From: Glandiceps talaboti
Lineage: Eukaryota; Hemichordata; Enteropneusta; Spengelidae
Length of the DNA: 64,000 nucleotides
Direction: 5' to 3'
Assembly (NCBI RefSeq): GCF_964340395.1
Contig: NC_135550.1
Coordinates: 9,951,408 to 10,015,407 of the forward strand
Shown: positions 1 through 14,400 of the stretch, piece by piece
Layout: every line of letters begins with the position of its first letter
How positions within the stretch are numbered: position 1 is the first letter of the stretch
The notes under the pieces: model-generated
What the model was told of the DNA's origin: nothing
Database searches by the model: none
Seen by the model: the letters and a program-made list of their open reading frames with translations, nothing else
Position numbers and translations under genes: made by a program

Positions 1-2514
1 CGCTACCCCAACTATCGTACCAGTGCAGTTAGACCCATTATCTTGGGCCATAGAGAGTGCTGGCAGGCTTATCATACACAGGAGGAGACATCTGTAGAAA
101 CCCATGGCTGTTATTTAAATGGAAAGACTGTAGTGGTGGGACTGTGGTCGCTCTTTAACAGGTCACTTGTTAGCCGCCGACTATCCCTTCACCTTCATTC
201 ATTTTCTTTAGTGAATAGTAAAATATTCGGAATGCCAGCGGAAACACGCAGAGACGAACGCAATGGGTTGTTATTTGCATATGAATTGCGACGATTATCG
301 AGGGCTGACTTTGGACAGGAGGAGGGCCTGAACATGTGTACCAGTTGCTGTACTGTGTATTCTCAGTGAACTCATCTACCGCAGATATAGTATCTCGTAG
401 CGTAGATAGCGTCAACACGCACAAAACCCTCGACTCATTGATTATCCGAAGAGTTAATCATATCGAATCTGTCACTAGTGTTAGCTTTACTATTACATGC
501 GTACGTCCAAAAGCGGCACGACTTACCCACAGTCCTATGCTGTGTGTACGGTGTTGACACCTGTTGCTGTTTGTAGCCTATTGATCCCACCCTTGCACGC
601 TGCCACTTTCAGTTCCTAATTTCATTGCGAGACAACAGTAGGTTTTGGCTTCAATAACTCAACTCTTCTTACTTGTATAAAACAGACACCTTGGAGACTC
701 AAAAACTTAGGAATTTACCACCATTGTGTATGTAGGGACATGTTTATCGACATCGAGACGTGCAAGGTCGTTCCCCTTTTTTCATGATTTCTTTCCGACA
801 ATGTTTACTTTCTCCCAAATTATCGATCACCGCACTACACTTCAAAATATAGACCAGTGAGCCCAAAACGACCTGAATGATCGTGTAAAATACACAATGA
901 AAGTGAATTTGAAAAATCAAACTACGACTTCAAAGTCATGAGTTTTTGGTGTTAAAAGTATATTGACGGAATCGATCACTTCAAAGCAAGCCATATACTA
1001 CTATCCTGAGACTGTAGACAACCAAAGTGATACTTCGTCCTGATTTCTCAAGTGTAGTAAATAAGTCACTGGGTCAACGACACAGAGTATACTCATTCAT
1101 TGTTATGGTTCGTCTCGGCCACTTTCGCGTGTGTGTTATTTCATCCGAGCCGCGATTTCCACCAAACTTCAACATTATTCTGGAAGGGAGAGGTATCCAT
1201 AATAAATATAATGTGAATTGTCAACTTTAAAAAATATTTAGCGGTTGTAAGTGCATATTTAGGTGCAGATGTAGGTATATGCACAGACGTCCATGGTATA
1301 TTGTAATTTTAAATAGTGACGGATACATGTACATAGAGCAATAATACGTGCGTCGTTCGCTTTCTTTTCATCATGGATCATAGGGTTACGCCACCACGTT
1401 GATGATATCAAAGGATGGACATGTTTGCTACAATCTCTGGGGTGACAAGTGCAACAATACAATACATGATAGTTTTTGTACATTGTAGCATGTTTCTATT
1501 GTTGTTGCTATTGTTGTCTATCCATTTGTGTTATGTCACCTTACGTCATTTTAATGTTTCTATTGTTGTATACTAAATGTGGAAACCACACACGAGTATA
1601 TAATCAAACCAAAAATGATACAAACATGTATGCATGAGTTTAAGAAAACGTGTCCAAGAAACAAAACCAGCTAATATATATGATTTAGCTGTTGAACTAT
1701 AAAAGTACACCTTCCAGTTCATCTTCGCATCATTATACTTGTGGTAACGTTCAAGTGTATTTCTTTTGGTCAGAGCGGATGGAGGAACAACCACACCCTT
1801 TCCCTATTGTTGCTGAACATCGTAATGAACAATGGGGCAGGTTAATGACCCCAAAATAAATAAATAGATGAATAAAACCAATAATAATAAAAAAATAAAT
1901 TAAAAAATAAAGTTAAACTAAAAATGTAAAACATGAAAAAATATTTTTTTAAATCGACATAAAAATGGATCTTCCTTCGTTAAAGAAGTTTCAAGTGTTT
2001 TCAAGTTGAAAAATGCCATTGTTTTCATGAGTGGACTACGGGTTCCCACGGTATCCCCCCCCCCCTATCGTTCCTGAACATCATAATATAGTTGGGGAAT
2101 AAAAGACACATTCCAATTTTTACTATAACTTATTTTAATCTGACAGTACAATAGTTCGTTGTATTTACCTAACTTTGAGTGTTTTCAAGTTGGTGTAATC
2201 ACATTGAGAAAATGAGAAAAAAAAAGTCTAGCAAACCCACTTCGTATTGTTTTTTTTTTTTTTTTTTTTACAAAGGTTCAACAAAACCAAATATGCATTC
2301 CCTGACAAACTTGAACGTGCTTTCTTGGGTTCTTTTATCTGCATGTGCATTAATCAACTAAATTCCATATCGTCATGTCATTGAAATATTATCATTGACA
2401 TGACAAATATTTTGACGTCGGTGGACATTTGATTTATTGCGTTTCAAAAAAAAAGCCCCGGCCTGAATTTAGCTAGTCTGGATGCCAACGTGGTCTCTAA
2501 CTTACGGCGCGGTG

Positions 2515-2790
2515 GTAAAAAAAAACTACTAGTATACTTCGGACCCATGGTAAAAACAATACTACGTCCATGGTAAAAAAAATAAACACTCAATGAAAAC
2601 TACTCCCGTGGTAAGAAGAAGAAGAAGAAGAAAAGAACTACTCCCATGAAATAAAAACTACTCCAATGGTTAAAAAACAAACAAACTACTCCCATGGTTA
2701 AAAAAAACTACTCTCATGAAATAAAAACTAATCCCACGAAATAAAAACTTCATAAGAAAATACTCCCATGGTATAAAAAACCTACTCCTG
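2515..2790. repeat. Degenerate ~20-30-bp minisatellite
   Basis: About ten units of AAAACTACTCCCATGGTA with variable A-runs and one (AAG)n expansion at 2617-2631. Confidence 0.7.
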
Positions 2791-4958
2791 TGTCCTCATT
2801 AAGCTTCCTTACTAACTAAACCATAGTGGAGGTGCAAATCGTAACGATACCGTATATGGACTAGTCTGATACTAGAATTTAGCCTGTGTGAGGGGAATAC
2901 ATTACATTTACGTACAAAGTCAGACTTTCAGCGTGTTCTTTCTGCTGTAGAAAGTCACATTTCTTAAACACACAAAAAGAGGTTATAGTGTCAATAGTTC
3001 GTGGGAGATGAAGTAAAATAAAATATTTGGTGGAGAACAAGACTCTCTTATTATAACACACACCAACTTTTCTCGAAGGGTGTGATATGCCCTTACAGCG
3101 ACGTACAATCGTGTGGTTATTTTTGCTCTAGGAAATGGCGACAGCAAAATAAATCTCCCAAACCACCGAATTCCAGGCTCCGGTGATACCAGTGTAGTGC
3201 AATAAAAATTGTGGTATTTGCCGTCTCCATGATTGTGGCTCACAGATACAATATGATATATTAGATAGGGGAAGTACAGGTTGGCAAACAGACCCAAAAC
3301 ATTGTAATTCAGTGTTACTACTTTGGTATCATTAATTTCTATGCATATAATTTTACTTCTTTTACTTCTCCATTGCTTCTTATATATAATAGATTCTCAG
3401 GGGGAAATGTAATGCCCCCTATTGCATCTCCGATTTTTAAACCTGGACATATTAAACAAAAACAAACAAAACCAAAATTATAAAAAAAACAAGAGTGTTT
3501 GTCTAATGGAATGTCTCCGTAAAGTATATAACCGAAGATGGAGGATTCTGAAGATGGGTTCTGACATGACATTGTTTATATATGTCATCAAACACCTAGT
3601 TAGAGAAATGAACATCTTTTATTGCAACAGCTCACATGGGTGTCAAGTCAATAATTTAGACGTGTTTTTATAAATTTACGCCATCTCGTTTCAATAGGTA
3701 TTGCTATCATTTTTTCTGAGAATAAGAGAGTTTAGTGATGAGGACATCACAGAAGAATATCATGAATCTACATGTTTAGTATTTTAAAAGATAGCGTGTC
3801 TGGAAAAACAATTGTCCTCAAGGCGTCCTTTTGTTTCAAATTCACGGACGGTCATTACTTGTACGCGTCATTCACGTAATTTACATATAGTCGCGTTTAG
3901 ACAATAGACATTCCAAGTTTTCCTGTAAAGTGATTTGTAAAATTTAGGGCAGTCGAATGCTGACTCTGGCCTTGCGGTGAGGCCGTGATGCCGAACTCAT
4001 CAGGGCTTTGATAAATAAAGTCTGTGTTCCAGTTACATCACATACATCGCCTCTAAGCAGTTTATCCTTAACTACTACAATACTGGCTGACCAGGATCTA
4101 AGAAGATTTGATACTATATAACGAATAGAAAAATATCTGTATGCAAGTCGAGTCGTGAAACGCACTCTGTTTATACGTTGTTGGCTTAATTTTAATACAC
4201 AAAAGCTACTCGTAGTATCACTTGCAGTTGATTGAACTCAAACCTGGTATTACATATGATTATAAAATATAATTTATACTCAATCTGGTGACGTAATTTT
4301 TTAAGTAACAGCATAAAAATGTCGAGGAAATCCCAAAGCTTACAATGCAATCAACTGTTCTCTTAATACCTGAAGACAGTTGCAATGTCATGTAAGACAC
4401 ACGTACTGATATCATACTAGAATAAAAGGTTTTATCGACGTATTTTCACTTGAGTAAAAAAAACTTTTAAAAAGCCCAGCTTGTGCCACATTAATTTGTA
4501 CGAGCATCGTCATAGTGAAGTGGGCCCTGTCATTATTAATCAAACTAAATTCCATATGGTAATAAATATTATCATTAGAATGAAAAATTCCACATGACAA
4601 TGGGAAGAAATATCGAAGTTAATATGTTACTTTTTATAATTAAACATTAAATTAAATTGGCGCAAGCTGAGTTTATTAACCTTTTACATAACATATCATA
4701 TGATATCCGTAATAGATGTATGTCTTATTTGACCTTTGACACAACAACTGCCTTCTGGTATTGTGACAACCGTTGGTCGCTTAGTATGGATTCCTTGACA
4801 TTTTTTGATACGTATAAAAAATCACGTCACCGCATCTTTCATATTTTATATCTTAATGCCAGGTTTGAGTTCAGTCACTTGCAAGTGATCATGTGGTTAC
4901 GTTTACTTCAATAAATAGAATACTACAAGTGACTTTTAAATACATAACATAAATCTCG

Positions 4959-5031
4959 CCCCCCCCAAAAAAAACCCCAACAGCAAACAAACAGACAAAC
5001 AAACAAACAAACAAACAAACAAACAACAACA
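4959..5031. repeat. C8-A8-CCCC-(AAAC)n tail
   Basis: Poly-C, poly-A, CCCC and then (AAAC)n, ending in AACAACAAC. Structurally the same as the tract at 5861-5980. Confidence 0.7.
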
Positions 5032-5860
5032 ACATATAAACTCGGCTTGTACCCCTTTAACCCTCTAATACTTAAACAGTATGTAGGAAACATTTCGTTT
5101 TACTCGAAAACAGACAAATAAAAAGTATTTCGGATAAAACAATAGAAACAGTTTAGAAGAACAAATCATGAGAAAATCATATGGAATTTAAGATTCGACG
5201 TTTTACCAATTTTAATTATTCAAAATTACTATAATTCGAGAATAATTTCTACTAAAAATAGCTAAATGAAAAGAATAACAACCAACACTTAACTGCCAAC
5301 AGAAGAAAAAAAACACCAAACAAATTTAATTTAACAATTTCACTAATTTAGTTATATTAAATGTTCGTAAATTTCGGTATTTACTTTGAGAAGGTTCGGT
5401 CCATCATTTAAAAATTAGACAATTCCAATTGATGGTGGGGGGGGGGGGGGGCAGGTGGCTGAGGGAGGGAGACAGTCTGAAATTTCACGGAAATGAGAGA
5501 AAGGAGACTTTCGCAAATCAGTGCTTTGTGAACGTCGTATTTTCACTACACGACCACGTTGTATATAGTGTGTGGCAACGCCTCGTTATGAACAAGCCGT
5601 AAAAGAAGAGGCACCTAGGTTCAAAAGTGTCTGACAACGCGATGTTTTTTATGGATTACGACCATACTCGGTTTAGACAACGCGACAGAGACAAGATGAC
5701 GGGCTATTTCAATATCAGAAGAAAAAAAATTGAAGAACCACGTTTGCAAATGTTGTACATGTATAGTTGCACCGATTATCACTTGGGCCGAGAAAAGAAA
5801 TGTTTTGTTTGTCGTCCCCCCACGCTCGTCACCTGAACACGTTTGCGTCACGCGTCGGAG

Positions 5861-5980
5861 CCCCCCCCCCCCAAAAAAAAACCCCAAACAAACAAACAAA
5901 CAAACAAACAAACAAACAAACAAACAAACAAACAAACAACAAAACAACAACAAAAAAACAAAAAAAAACCCCAAAAAAAC
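5861..5980. repeat. C12-A9-CCCC-(AAAC)n tail
   Basis: Same order of blocks as 4959-5031, about 0.9 kb away; may mark 3' ends of related retroelement insertions. All reading frames here are translated simple repeat. Confidence 0.7.
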
Positions 5981-6494
5981 GTTCCCTCCAGGCCTGTGAA
6001 AGTTTCGGAAAGACCAGCCCCCACTGACCTACCGAACTGGACCGGTAGATGGTTTAGCTTCAAATATTTCTATCATTTGAAAATAATACTTACAATTGTT
6101 GAAATTGTTGTAATATTTAATTTTTCTGTTTCGCTGGTAGACGTCCTGAGTGAGGTTACACAAGTAGGCTCTCAATCGGGTTCATGGCGGCTGGATCATA
6201 TGCTATGCAAGTAACAGAGTAATTGCTCTCCCTTCCGCTGCTTATAATTTCACTTCTATGGTCACGCTGTTACTGTGTTCAGCGGCGCCTTTACTTGTTA
6301 TTAACAAGCCTGGGAGAACACTCCGAAAAAAGACGGGATTTAAAAGGACGACGGCGACACGATCACGAATGTGGACGTATATGGATTACTCGGTCTAGTC
6401 AGTGTGACAAATTATCGATATATATCGAAGATTTCGGAGATTTGGTGACTTGGAATGGATGTGTTTATGTATTTTGTTCTTAAATGAAAAAGTA

Positions 6495-6700
6495 TCGATC
6501 TAATTAAGAACTGTAATTTAATTATACTTCTGACGGCTGCAATGGATGTTTACATTCAAGAAATAAATGTCACTTAATTAAATTATTTAATTAAAATGCA
6601 ATTTAATTAAACTACTGACCAATGTGAGGGCAATGGTTTGTTTTTATTGTTATTTTAATTAAAATGTGATTTAATTAATATATGACCACTGCACGGGAAA
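6495..6700. repeat. Three ~75-bp tandem units rich in TTAATTAA
   Basis: Each unit has paired (A)TTTAATTA(A) sites followed by a TGAC..-CTGCAATGGATGTTTA-like block. Another TTAATTAA is at 6843. Could bind homeodomain proteins; not shown. Confidence 0.55.
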
Positions 6701-7225
6701 TGTTTATGACATCGCCCTACTAAATTTAGATTTGCATTTAAGGCTTACCATGTGCGTCTTGGTGCAAACCGAACACGATCATGACCAGCGTTTAGTTGAT
6801 GCATGGAGTGCTCGCTCAACACACTGTATACCGTAGTTATTTTTAATTAAGCTGTGGGTAAACTTTGCTTCAGTCCGATTACTTATGATACACGCACACA
6901 GCACCTATGTATATGCCACGTTAAACCACTTTCAGCAAATCCCATGTATGTATTTTTAGATATGAATATTTGGCTTCGAGTCAAAACACCGGATGTATTA
7001 CTTTCTTGACCTCGGGTTAAATAACTACAATTGAAAAAGAACAGGATTAATTTCAGTTCAACGTTGGAAGAAGGTGAACAATATTCAATTCATAACAGGT
7101 ATATATCTATAATCAGAGATCGCTTATAGCCTTGATATCATCACGCATCTTATATCGGGTCATAATTTATCCTGAAATAACCCCTTGATTACCGTACTGC
7201 CATAATGTGTTAGCAAGTGTCGTCC

Positions 7226-7240
7226 GGTTACCAGGCAACC
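7226..7240. promoter_or_regulatory. RFX X-box motif
   Basis: GGTTACCAGGCAACC fits the RFX X-box (GTNRCC, 0-3 nt, RGYAAC). Intergenic. Confidence 0.35.
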
Positions 7241-9079
7241 GTACATACAGGAATAGCAGTCATCTCACACTTGTTGAACAGTTATATGTGTGAAAACTTG
7301 AAGATGTGAGATCCTCATTGATTGATTGATTGATTCGAGGTCGAGTTTTATCATTTTCATCTATTATCCCCTATAAGGATTTTACTCACTTCAGATTTCA
7401 TCTTAGTTTATTGAACTGCTATTGTATTCAGTCAAGTTGGTGAAACTTTCAAAAGATGAGAATTCCAATGTAAAACAACTGATATAATTTGTTATCGTAA
7501 ACTATAATCCCTCCTTCACAGTCAGGAGAAACGATACTCCGTGTTTTCTAACCATCTTCACTTAGTTCTCCACGCACGTACACGAGATCTTATAGAATAG
7601 CCCTGATAACAATGGATACCTTTGTATTCTAGAGTATGTCTACATCAAGTGACTCTATCATAAACTGCATGTTTTACAGTGGCTGTGTTTGCACTGTAGG
7701 ACTGCCAAGTGGGTCAGAATTAATGCTAGACGACCTGCTTTCAACAACATGGACAATGGTGTGTGCTGGTACTATTCCACTTCGGTCGAGTTCCAGTCCA
7801 GCAAGATCATTGCAAGTAGGGCTGACTGTCATGTATCACATTACTCGATGAAAAATGATTCATTCAATAAAACATAGATGGGACACTCACTAAACTCTGT
7901 ACAACAAAAAACAGTAATTGTAACAACGGTGGTATTCACACTATTTTATCATCATCGTGACCTATGACCCCAATCGTGTGTCGGCAGAGGTCAGGGCACT
8001 GTTGTTGCCAGCATTGGTGAAACATCGTCACTATACAAGAGAAAAAATCTGGGTATAAATTTGACCCATATAAATTTAGCAGTGTTTCTGTGAAAATATT
8101 TGTCATTCTTTACGCTTTCAACAAATACAATTTGAATGAACATAGCTAACGTTAAGAAAGTGTATCAGTAGACGGTTATGATAGTATAAAGTGGACAGAA
8201 CTGAACATTTTGACTGTACCTTTGGTTTGCATGTCAAGGGCAACTCTTGGCAAAGAAAAGGGTAATACTGATTTTCAAGTTTCAGCAATTTATTGATGCT
8301 GACAAAATTCCACTCAATTCATATACTTATTACACCTTAGATCACTCGTAAACAGAACTGCCTACATTCTACCGTTTTACCGCCAGTCTTTGAAAACGTA
8401 AAGTTCTACACCGTCATAATTTAATTGTAATTTTTACAACATACGAACTATTACTGTTGGTTGAACCATCTTCTGACATTGATGCATGCAATTCCATACT
8501 TCTCTTTCACATTCATCCCACTATCATTCCTACACGCGAGATACAATGTACTATGAACACATCCATACTCTTGCTTAAACTGTTGTACGTGGTAGGGCCA
8601 TGATGGATGTTGTAGTGTCCTGACAGACGTCCATACTTACTCCAAAATCGACTGGCCATTCCGAACTGAAAGCCTACTTTCCCTAAGCCAAAATCCAGTC
8701 ATACCACACTTGTGCACGAATCTTACAAGAGTGTGGTTGGAAACATTTTTACACAACAACAGCAAGACAGTAGTATGTTGAGCTGGCTGATTACCATACA
8801 CCAAATTCGCACAGTAGTGTTACGACCACGTCGACCCCCTCCCCCATGACAGTTGTATCCCTCACAGAGTTGACCCCACTTCCATAGGTACTCCGAGCAT
8901 GCCAAAATTTACAGAGACACGTTCAGAACCGACTTCCGACTGGGACAGACCAAGTTGTGTTTGCTAGTACGAGTACACTTACTACAATATTTTGAAGTGT
9001 TGTACAATATCAAGTCATCATTCATGACATATTTAGTTGTCGTCTAATCTATATGAAAAGTTTGAACATCAAAATCAAG

Positions 9080-9295
9080 AACCCCCCCCCCCCCCCAAAG
9101 GACACTAACACCACTCTAAGTGTGTACAGGTCTTCATTACCCATACCCCCCCCCCACACACACACACCACTACAAGCTAATGTACAAGTCTCCATTACCC
9201 CCCCCCCCCCACCACCACAAACACACACACACACACACGCAGTGTACAAGTCTCCATAAACCCCTCCACACACACACACACACACACAGAGGACA
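9080..9295. repeat. C-rich/CA-rich degenerate tandem repeat
   Basis: Units of ACAAGTCTCCATTACCCCC followed by CA runs, spaced 55-65 bp. Its minus strand is GT-rich just after the candidate eEF1G poly(A) signal. Confidence 0.6.
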
Positions 9296-9330
9296 CAGAC
9301 ATCACTGCAAATGTACAGGTCTCCACTTAG

Positions 9331-9336
9331 TTTATT
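9331..9336 (-). terminator. EEF1G: Candidate poly(A) signal of eEF1G
   Basis: AATAAA on the minus strand, about 245 nt past the stop codon and the first canonical hexamer found. Just downstream the minus strand is GT-rich (the reverse of the CA repeats at 9268-9290), as expected for a cleavage-site downstream element. Inferred from motifs only. Confidence 0.45.
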
Positions 9337-9578
9337 TGTTTATAGGAATCCTGGAGGTGATATTATTTTTTACTTGTCATAACATGACAATGCCAACCAG
9401 AGAGATTCAAGACTTCATAGTGGGTGGATGAATGAATGAATGAATGACAGGGAGTGTCCAGTTACTACTTCACATCCAATGTAGAATGAAAAGAGAAATA
9501 ACCAGATATGTTTGCACTATTAAAAGTCATATTATTAGCATAGTCTGGTAACTTTCACGATGAGATGGGTTTCTGCTC

Positions 9579-9731
9579 TTATTTAAACACTTTTCCTTGG
9601 TTCAATTTCTTGCCATCAAAGTCACCTTCCCAAGAGAAGTAGTCTTCAATTTTCTTCTTGTCCTTGGGGTCATCTGGGTTCATCTTAGTCCACGTGTAGG
9701 ATGCAGAGTCAGTTGTCCAATCCTCATTAAG
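9579..9731 (-). CDS. EEF1G: eEF1G coding exon 10 with stop
   Basis: Encodes residues 379-428 ([20 protein letters not shown] ... [20 protein letters not shown]) and TAA at 9581-9579. The SYTW.K and YF.WEG motifs and the GKVFK end match the family C-terminus. Acceptor TTGACACAG. The 3' UTR continues to lower coordinates. Confidence 0.96.
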   Translation of the reverse strand, partial: LNEDWTTDSASYTWTKMNPDDPKDKKKIEDYFSWEGDFDGKKLNQGKVFK

Positions 9732-11186
9732 CTGTGTCAATGAAAATACGAGATATAAATCATCGGTAAATAACCTAAAATATCCACTTGGGTATCAACT
9801 TAAAGGCGAATATTAGTGTAAGAAGTAAGCCACTGGTTTAATCGGCATATTTTATGAACGGTTTTACATACATCACGACACAAACAGATATAAAGCTTCC
9901 AGGACACATGTCACCTAGATGTCATCGTTTAGGTCAACAGTAGTTCCACTTACACATTCCCCCAAGTGTAATACTGCTGGGATACTGCAGTCACAATTAC
10001 CCCTTACAAAGTTAGAGTCCCTAGCAGTTGATACAGCTGGTAGATAAATCAAACGAGTTGGACTTGGAAACCATGGATGGCGATGTACTGCTACATAGTT
10101 CTATGATACAGAACAGTCGGGTCAAAGGTGACTCCCAGGTGACACTTGCAGTTGAGTCTGCATTGAGTAAATGTTTCGGACAAAGTTTCCACTGTGTACT
10201 TCTTCATAATAACAGAAGTTACTATGTTAGCGTAACACAGGTTACAGTTAAACTACAGTTATGTCACGAAGGCCCCCCCCCCCTCCCCTTCCCCTAAATT
10301 TCCATGCTATGTCAAGTAAATGCTTGCTGGATGCTGAATCTGATGCCGATTTAACATTTGAAGCTAAAGATTCAACACGACAGAAAAAAATATGCATCTG
10401 AATGGCAATCTGAGGCCAGTTCCATAACATATCAAAGATATTGCTTCTATCAATGAATTCTTTATTTTCATGATTTTTACAATCCAAAACAAACATGTTT
10501 TTGTTGTAGTTTATAAGAACACTGACAGGCATACACAAATGATAGGTTGTGAATTCATGCATCCAAGTAATAAAAGTGTCAATAAAATGACAGTAAAACT
10601 GGGGACGTGTACTCCTAACAATGCATGTACAGTGAACTATGGTGATGTCTCTATTTTATGGTGTGTTTCAACACGATCAAACTGTACTATTTGTGGACTT
10701 CTTTATTCCCTCTACATTCCTGATAACCACATCAGACATTTTCTATCAAATATTCAAGGACAACGGAAGAAAGGAAATTATTCTCCAAATTTTAACTCTA
10801 ATGGTAATAAAAAGGGACTCTAAAAAACAAAACATTGGCTGTGGTTGTACTGTCATGTAAACAATATGTTAAGGACATTGTTCTTTTTTGTTTGACATAT
10901 GTTGGCAAATATGGCCATATGGTTTATTAGCAAATGTAGCAAGATAGCATACTGATCAGTTCATGAAATTATCAGGTATATGACAATGTATTCATTTCTA
11001 TATTACATGTACATGTAATAGGACTATGATTAGATAAAGTGTACTATAGTAGAAGTTCAAATAACAGTCACGAGTGTCTATTTCTACCTAAGCCAAACTA
11101 GTGTACTCTGAAACACACAAACCAGAATTTATTTTTCATTTTATAGAAGAGAACATGAATTCAAGGTAATGAAACAAGTGTATGTA

Positions 11187-11262
<76 letters not shown>

Positions 11263-11375
11263 GATGTGTGTGTGTATGGATGTATGTATGTATGTATGTA
11301 TGTATGTATGTGTGTGTACGTACGTACATAGGTAGGTAGGTAGGTAGGGATAGATGTACTCATTCCTTATGCATT

Positions 11376-11415
<40 letters not shown>

Positions 11416-14400
11416 TGTCTGTCTGTCTGTTTGGGCTCAAATCCTTCACGACACTGTACAAATATCTAAGCCACACTTGAAGTACCACCAGAACTGAAAT
11501 TCACCTTCTGATATCTTATCCTTAAACCTCCAACTTACCACTACACAGTAAATAGGCAACCTGACATTGACACTACATTGTTATAGACAACATTGAGAAG
11601 TATACTATGTCAGAAACTCACCAACTTTTAGCGTTCAACCACACTGAGAAAATTACACTAGAAATATGTGGGGATCTACTTCAAAATCAACTTGGTCCAA
11701 CCACTTGACTTTCAAGACCTGTTGGACAGTTCTTAGTCTAGTTTCTGAGTGGCTGATAAGATCTCTACTTTCAGTTAGACACCAATTTATTGACTATAGC
11801 TTACACCATATTCTTGTGTTCTAATTTTAACCAAGTCAATATGCTGCAATATTTTTCTAGGGCTGTTTTGTATTGAGTTTGTCAACACAGGATCAAAGCT
11901 GCAACAACACACATTTTTTTTAGCATATTATCTAGAATGGTATACAAACTTGCATTAGTTACACTGCCTAGTGCTAGCTCTGCCAAAAACACCATTGTGT
12001 TCACATTAAAGGTACTCAACTTTGACCTTTGACCCAACGATCACAAGTATGACAATGCAGAACTGCCAAGTGCACCCTTACTTTTGAACTTTACCCCCCT
12101 ACCCCCCACCACCACACACACACACACATACACATATGCACACACAAATTAACCTATGCAGAGATAAAGTAGGGCATTTTTGGAACTGAACTGCTTAAGT
12201 TAAAGTGAATAGTATGGTTAAAATAGACCCTTCCTGCTATATATAACATATCTCTAGTCCTTACATACAAATACCTATTCACCCTTTTCATGGACCATGT
12301 CATCTCAACCATACAAGGACTTCTCTGTTCCCAATGCTTATGACGCAATACATGAACCCATGTTATGACTTTCTTCAGCTAATTTTAACCTTACAAGAAT
12401 GTCTCTCTGTGCTCACTTGATGTCGGAACAAATGGACCTCAGTTATGATTCTCAAGTAATTTTTCAAGAAACAAGAATGTCTCTGTTATCGCTTTATGAA
12501 GGAGGCTAATGGAACCTCAGTTACGATTTTCAAGGAATTTAAAACATACAGAAATGTCTCTGTTCTCAAAGGTTATGATGCAACAAAAGAACCCATGTTA
12601 AGGTAAAATAAAATGATCAATTATACCTCCCTAATGCATGCAAGCAATATGGCCAGTTCAAACCATGAAAATGTAAAACTGTGCTTTAAAATGTTTTGAT
12701 CGGCACGGCATAACTTAAAGTGTCTCTTCACTTATCTTTTCCATTGACACCACACATACTTTCAATCATATTTGTGACAAGTGAAAGACGCAATGACCCG
12801 TACACCCACAGCAATTCTTCAATAGTAATAAAAGCTAGTAAAATACACTCTAATTTGAAGTTCTACGAATTCCATCCAATTGGCCTGAATTCATTAAAAC
12901 TTAAAAAAGAACCATACATGCAAGTTCTCTTCTTTCTTTTGACGTTCAACCTTCAGAATTACAAAACATGTTTTATCCCGACATTCACCTGCTTTGAGGG
13001 ACCTTGGAGCATCTGGTTCATAAAAGTCACCTTGAATAGTCTAGTTATTTAGTAGTGGGCCAACAGAATTCCTTACAGCGGGTATCAATCAATTAATCAA
13101 TCAAACTAGGTTATAACCCCCATATACCTGAACATAAGTAGGTCAGAGGGGACAATCCCTGTCTTCAGTGTACAGATAACCTTGACGATAAAATGAGAAA
13201 CAACAATAGCGGGTATGAAAGGCTGCAAAGACGCCATGCATTTAGGTATACAATACGTGCGGTTGGCGTAAAGGGAAAAAAATTACATTTTTTTATCGCT
13301 TCATTTATAGTGAGATATAATGTGAACGTTTGCTAAAGAATGACAGAATATTGCGTTGTACCGTGTCCACATGCTAAGTAGAGGTTATTTGCATCAATGC
13401 CGCACATGACAGAGAATACCAATGTATGTATGACCTACAATTATAGACGGCCACTGATGTGAATAAAGCTGTACAAAAGTTATCCCTTTACTCTTTTCTT
13501 TCAATTCTATGTACACTCCTCCCCCCACTACCTTTGAAAGCATCATAATTTACTCCTATTTTTACAGAAGCTAACTTTTATAGTGTACATCATGTCACTC
13601 ACTCCAGGTCAGTGAGATTCTAGTTGTACATTATTTCCAAGTAATCAACCTGTAGTTCAGCAGCCCTACTTTAGCCATTCATACATACACTTGAAACCCA
13701 TTGTACATGAATCAAACTACCTAGGACCTGATCTCATACCAAATATTGACTTTTATGATGGGCATTCAGGTGACTACACTGTCCATATAAGAATTACCAG
13801 TATACACAGGTATCATGTCTCTATTCACAACTTGATTTTGAGGCAAGATAAAAAAAAGTTCATCGATAACAAAGTACTTCAAGTCCATCTATCAAGGTAT
13901 ATCTTGATATACAATGTGACAGGATCAAAATGGTTTATGAGTTGATAACATCTAGCATGACAATTTCTGAAAAATAGTGTTGTTTTTTGGGGGTTTTTTT
14001 TACAGTGGCTACACCTCTCAGGTTAGCAGATCTGTGGCTCTGGTTTTATGACATCAATGGTGATTATCAAATGGGTGATTTAAATTAAAGGCCCATGACT
14101 CAGTCCCAGGTTCACACACATAAATTTGTGGAGCTGTGAAAGGCTTAGAAAGGATTATTCTTCTGTCCAGGACTAACCTTTGCTATAGTCTATCTGCTAG
14201 ACCTCGGATGTTCTAACGATAAAATATGACACACGACCGAACATCGTTCGCTCACAGTATCGAAAGAAAGCCTGAACGTCTAGCAGCAAGACTACCTTTA
14301 CTACTGCTCTGTAACACAACCATTTTCATAACCCAAATTTTCATCCCACTTGTAACCAAGTAAGCAATGAGTTTATTGATAATATCCAGTGATAAAGTGA

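Larger units (their letters stand above)
1..9330. other. Intergenic DNA downstream of eEF1G, no recognised gene
   Basis: No frame shows family similarity or a plausible exon chain; the open frames are short and several are translated repeats. Contents include an A-rich ~20-bp minisatellite (2515-2790), two (AAAC)n tails, a triplicated TTAATTAA-rich unit (6495-6700), an exact RFX X-box (7226-7240) and C-rich/CA-rich degenerate repeats at 9080-9300. A distant gene's UTR or regulatory sequence cannot be excluded. Confidence 0.6.

Noticed and set aside
5621-6214. Open frames on both strands across 5.6-6.2 kb
   Set aside because: They depend on the (AAAC)n and poly-C/A tract; the non-repeat ends show no similarity to known families and no splice-site logic.
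6223-6483. 86-codon open frame starting with a hydrophobic stretch
   Set aside because: No recognisable domain, no supporting exon context, and length within chance for this window.
11430-11460. GGGCTCAAATCC resembling a tRNA T-arm
   Set aside because: No acceptor stem, D-arm or anticodon arm can be formed around it.
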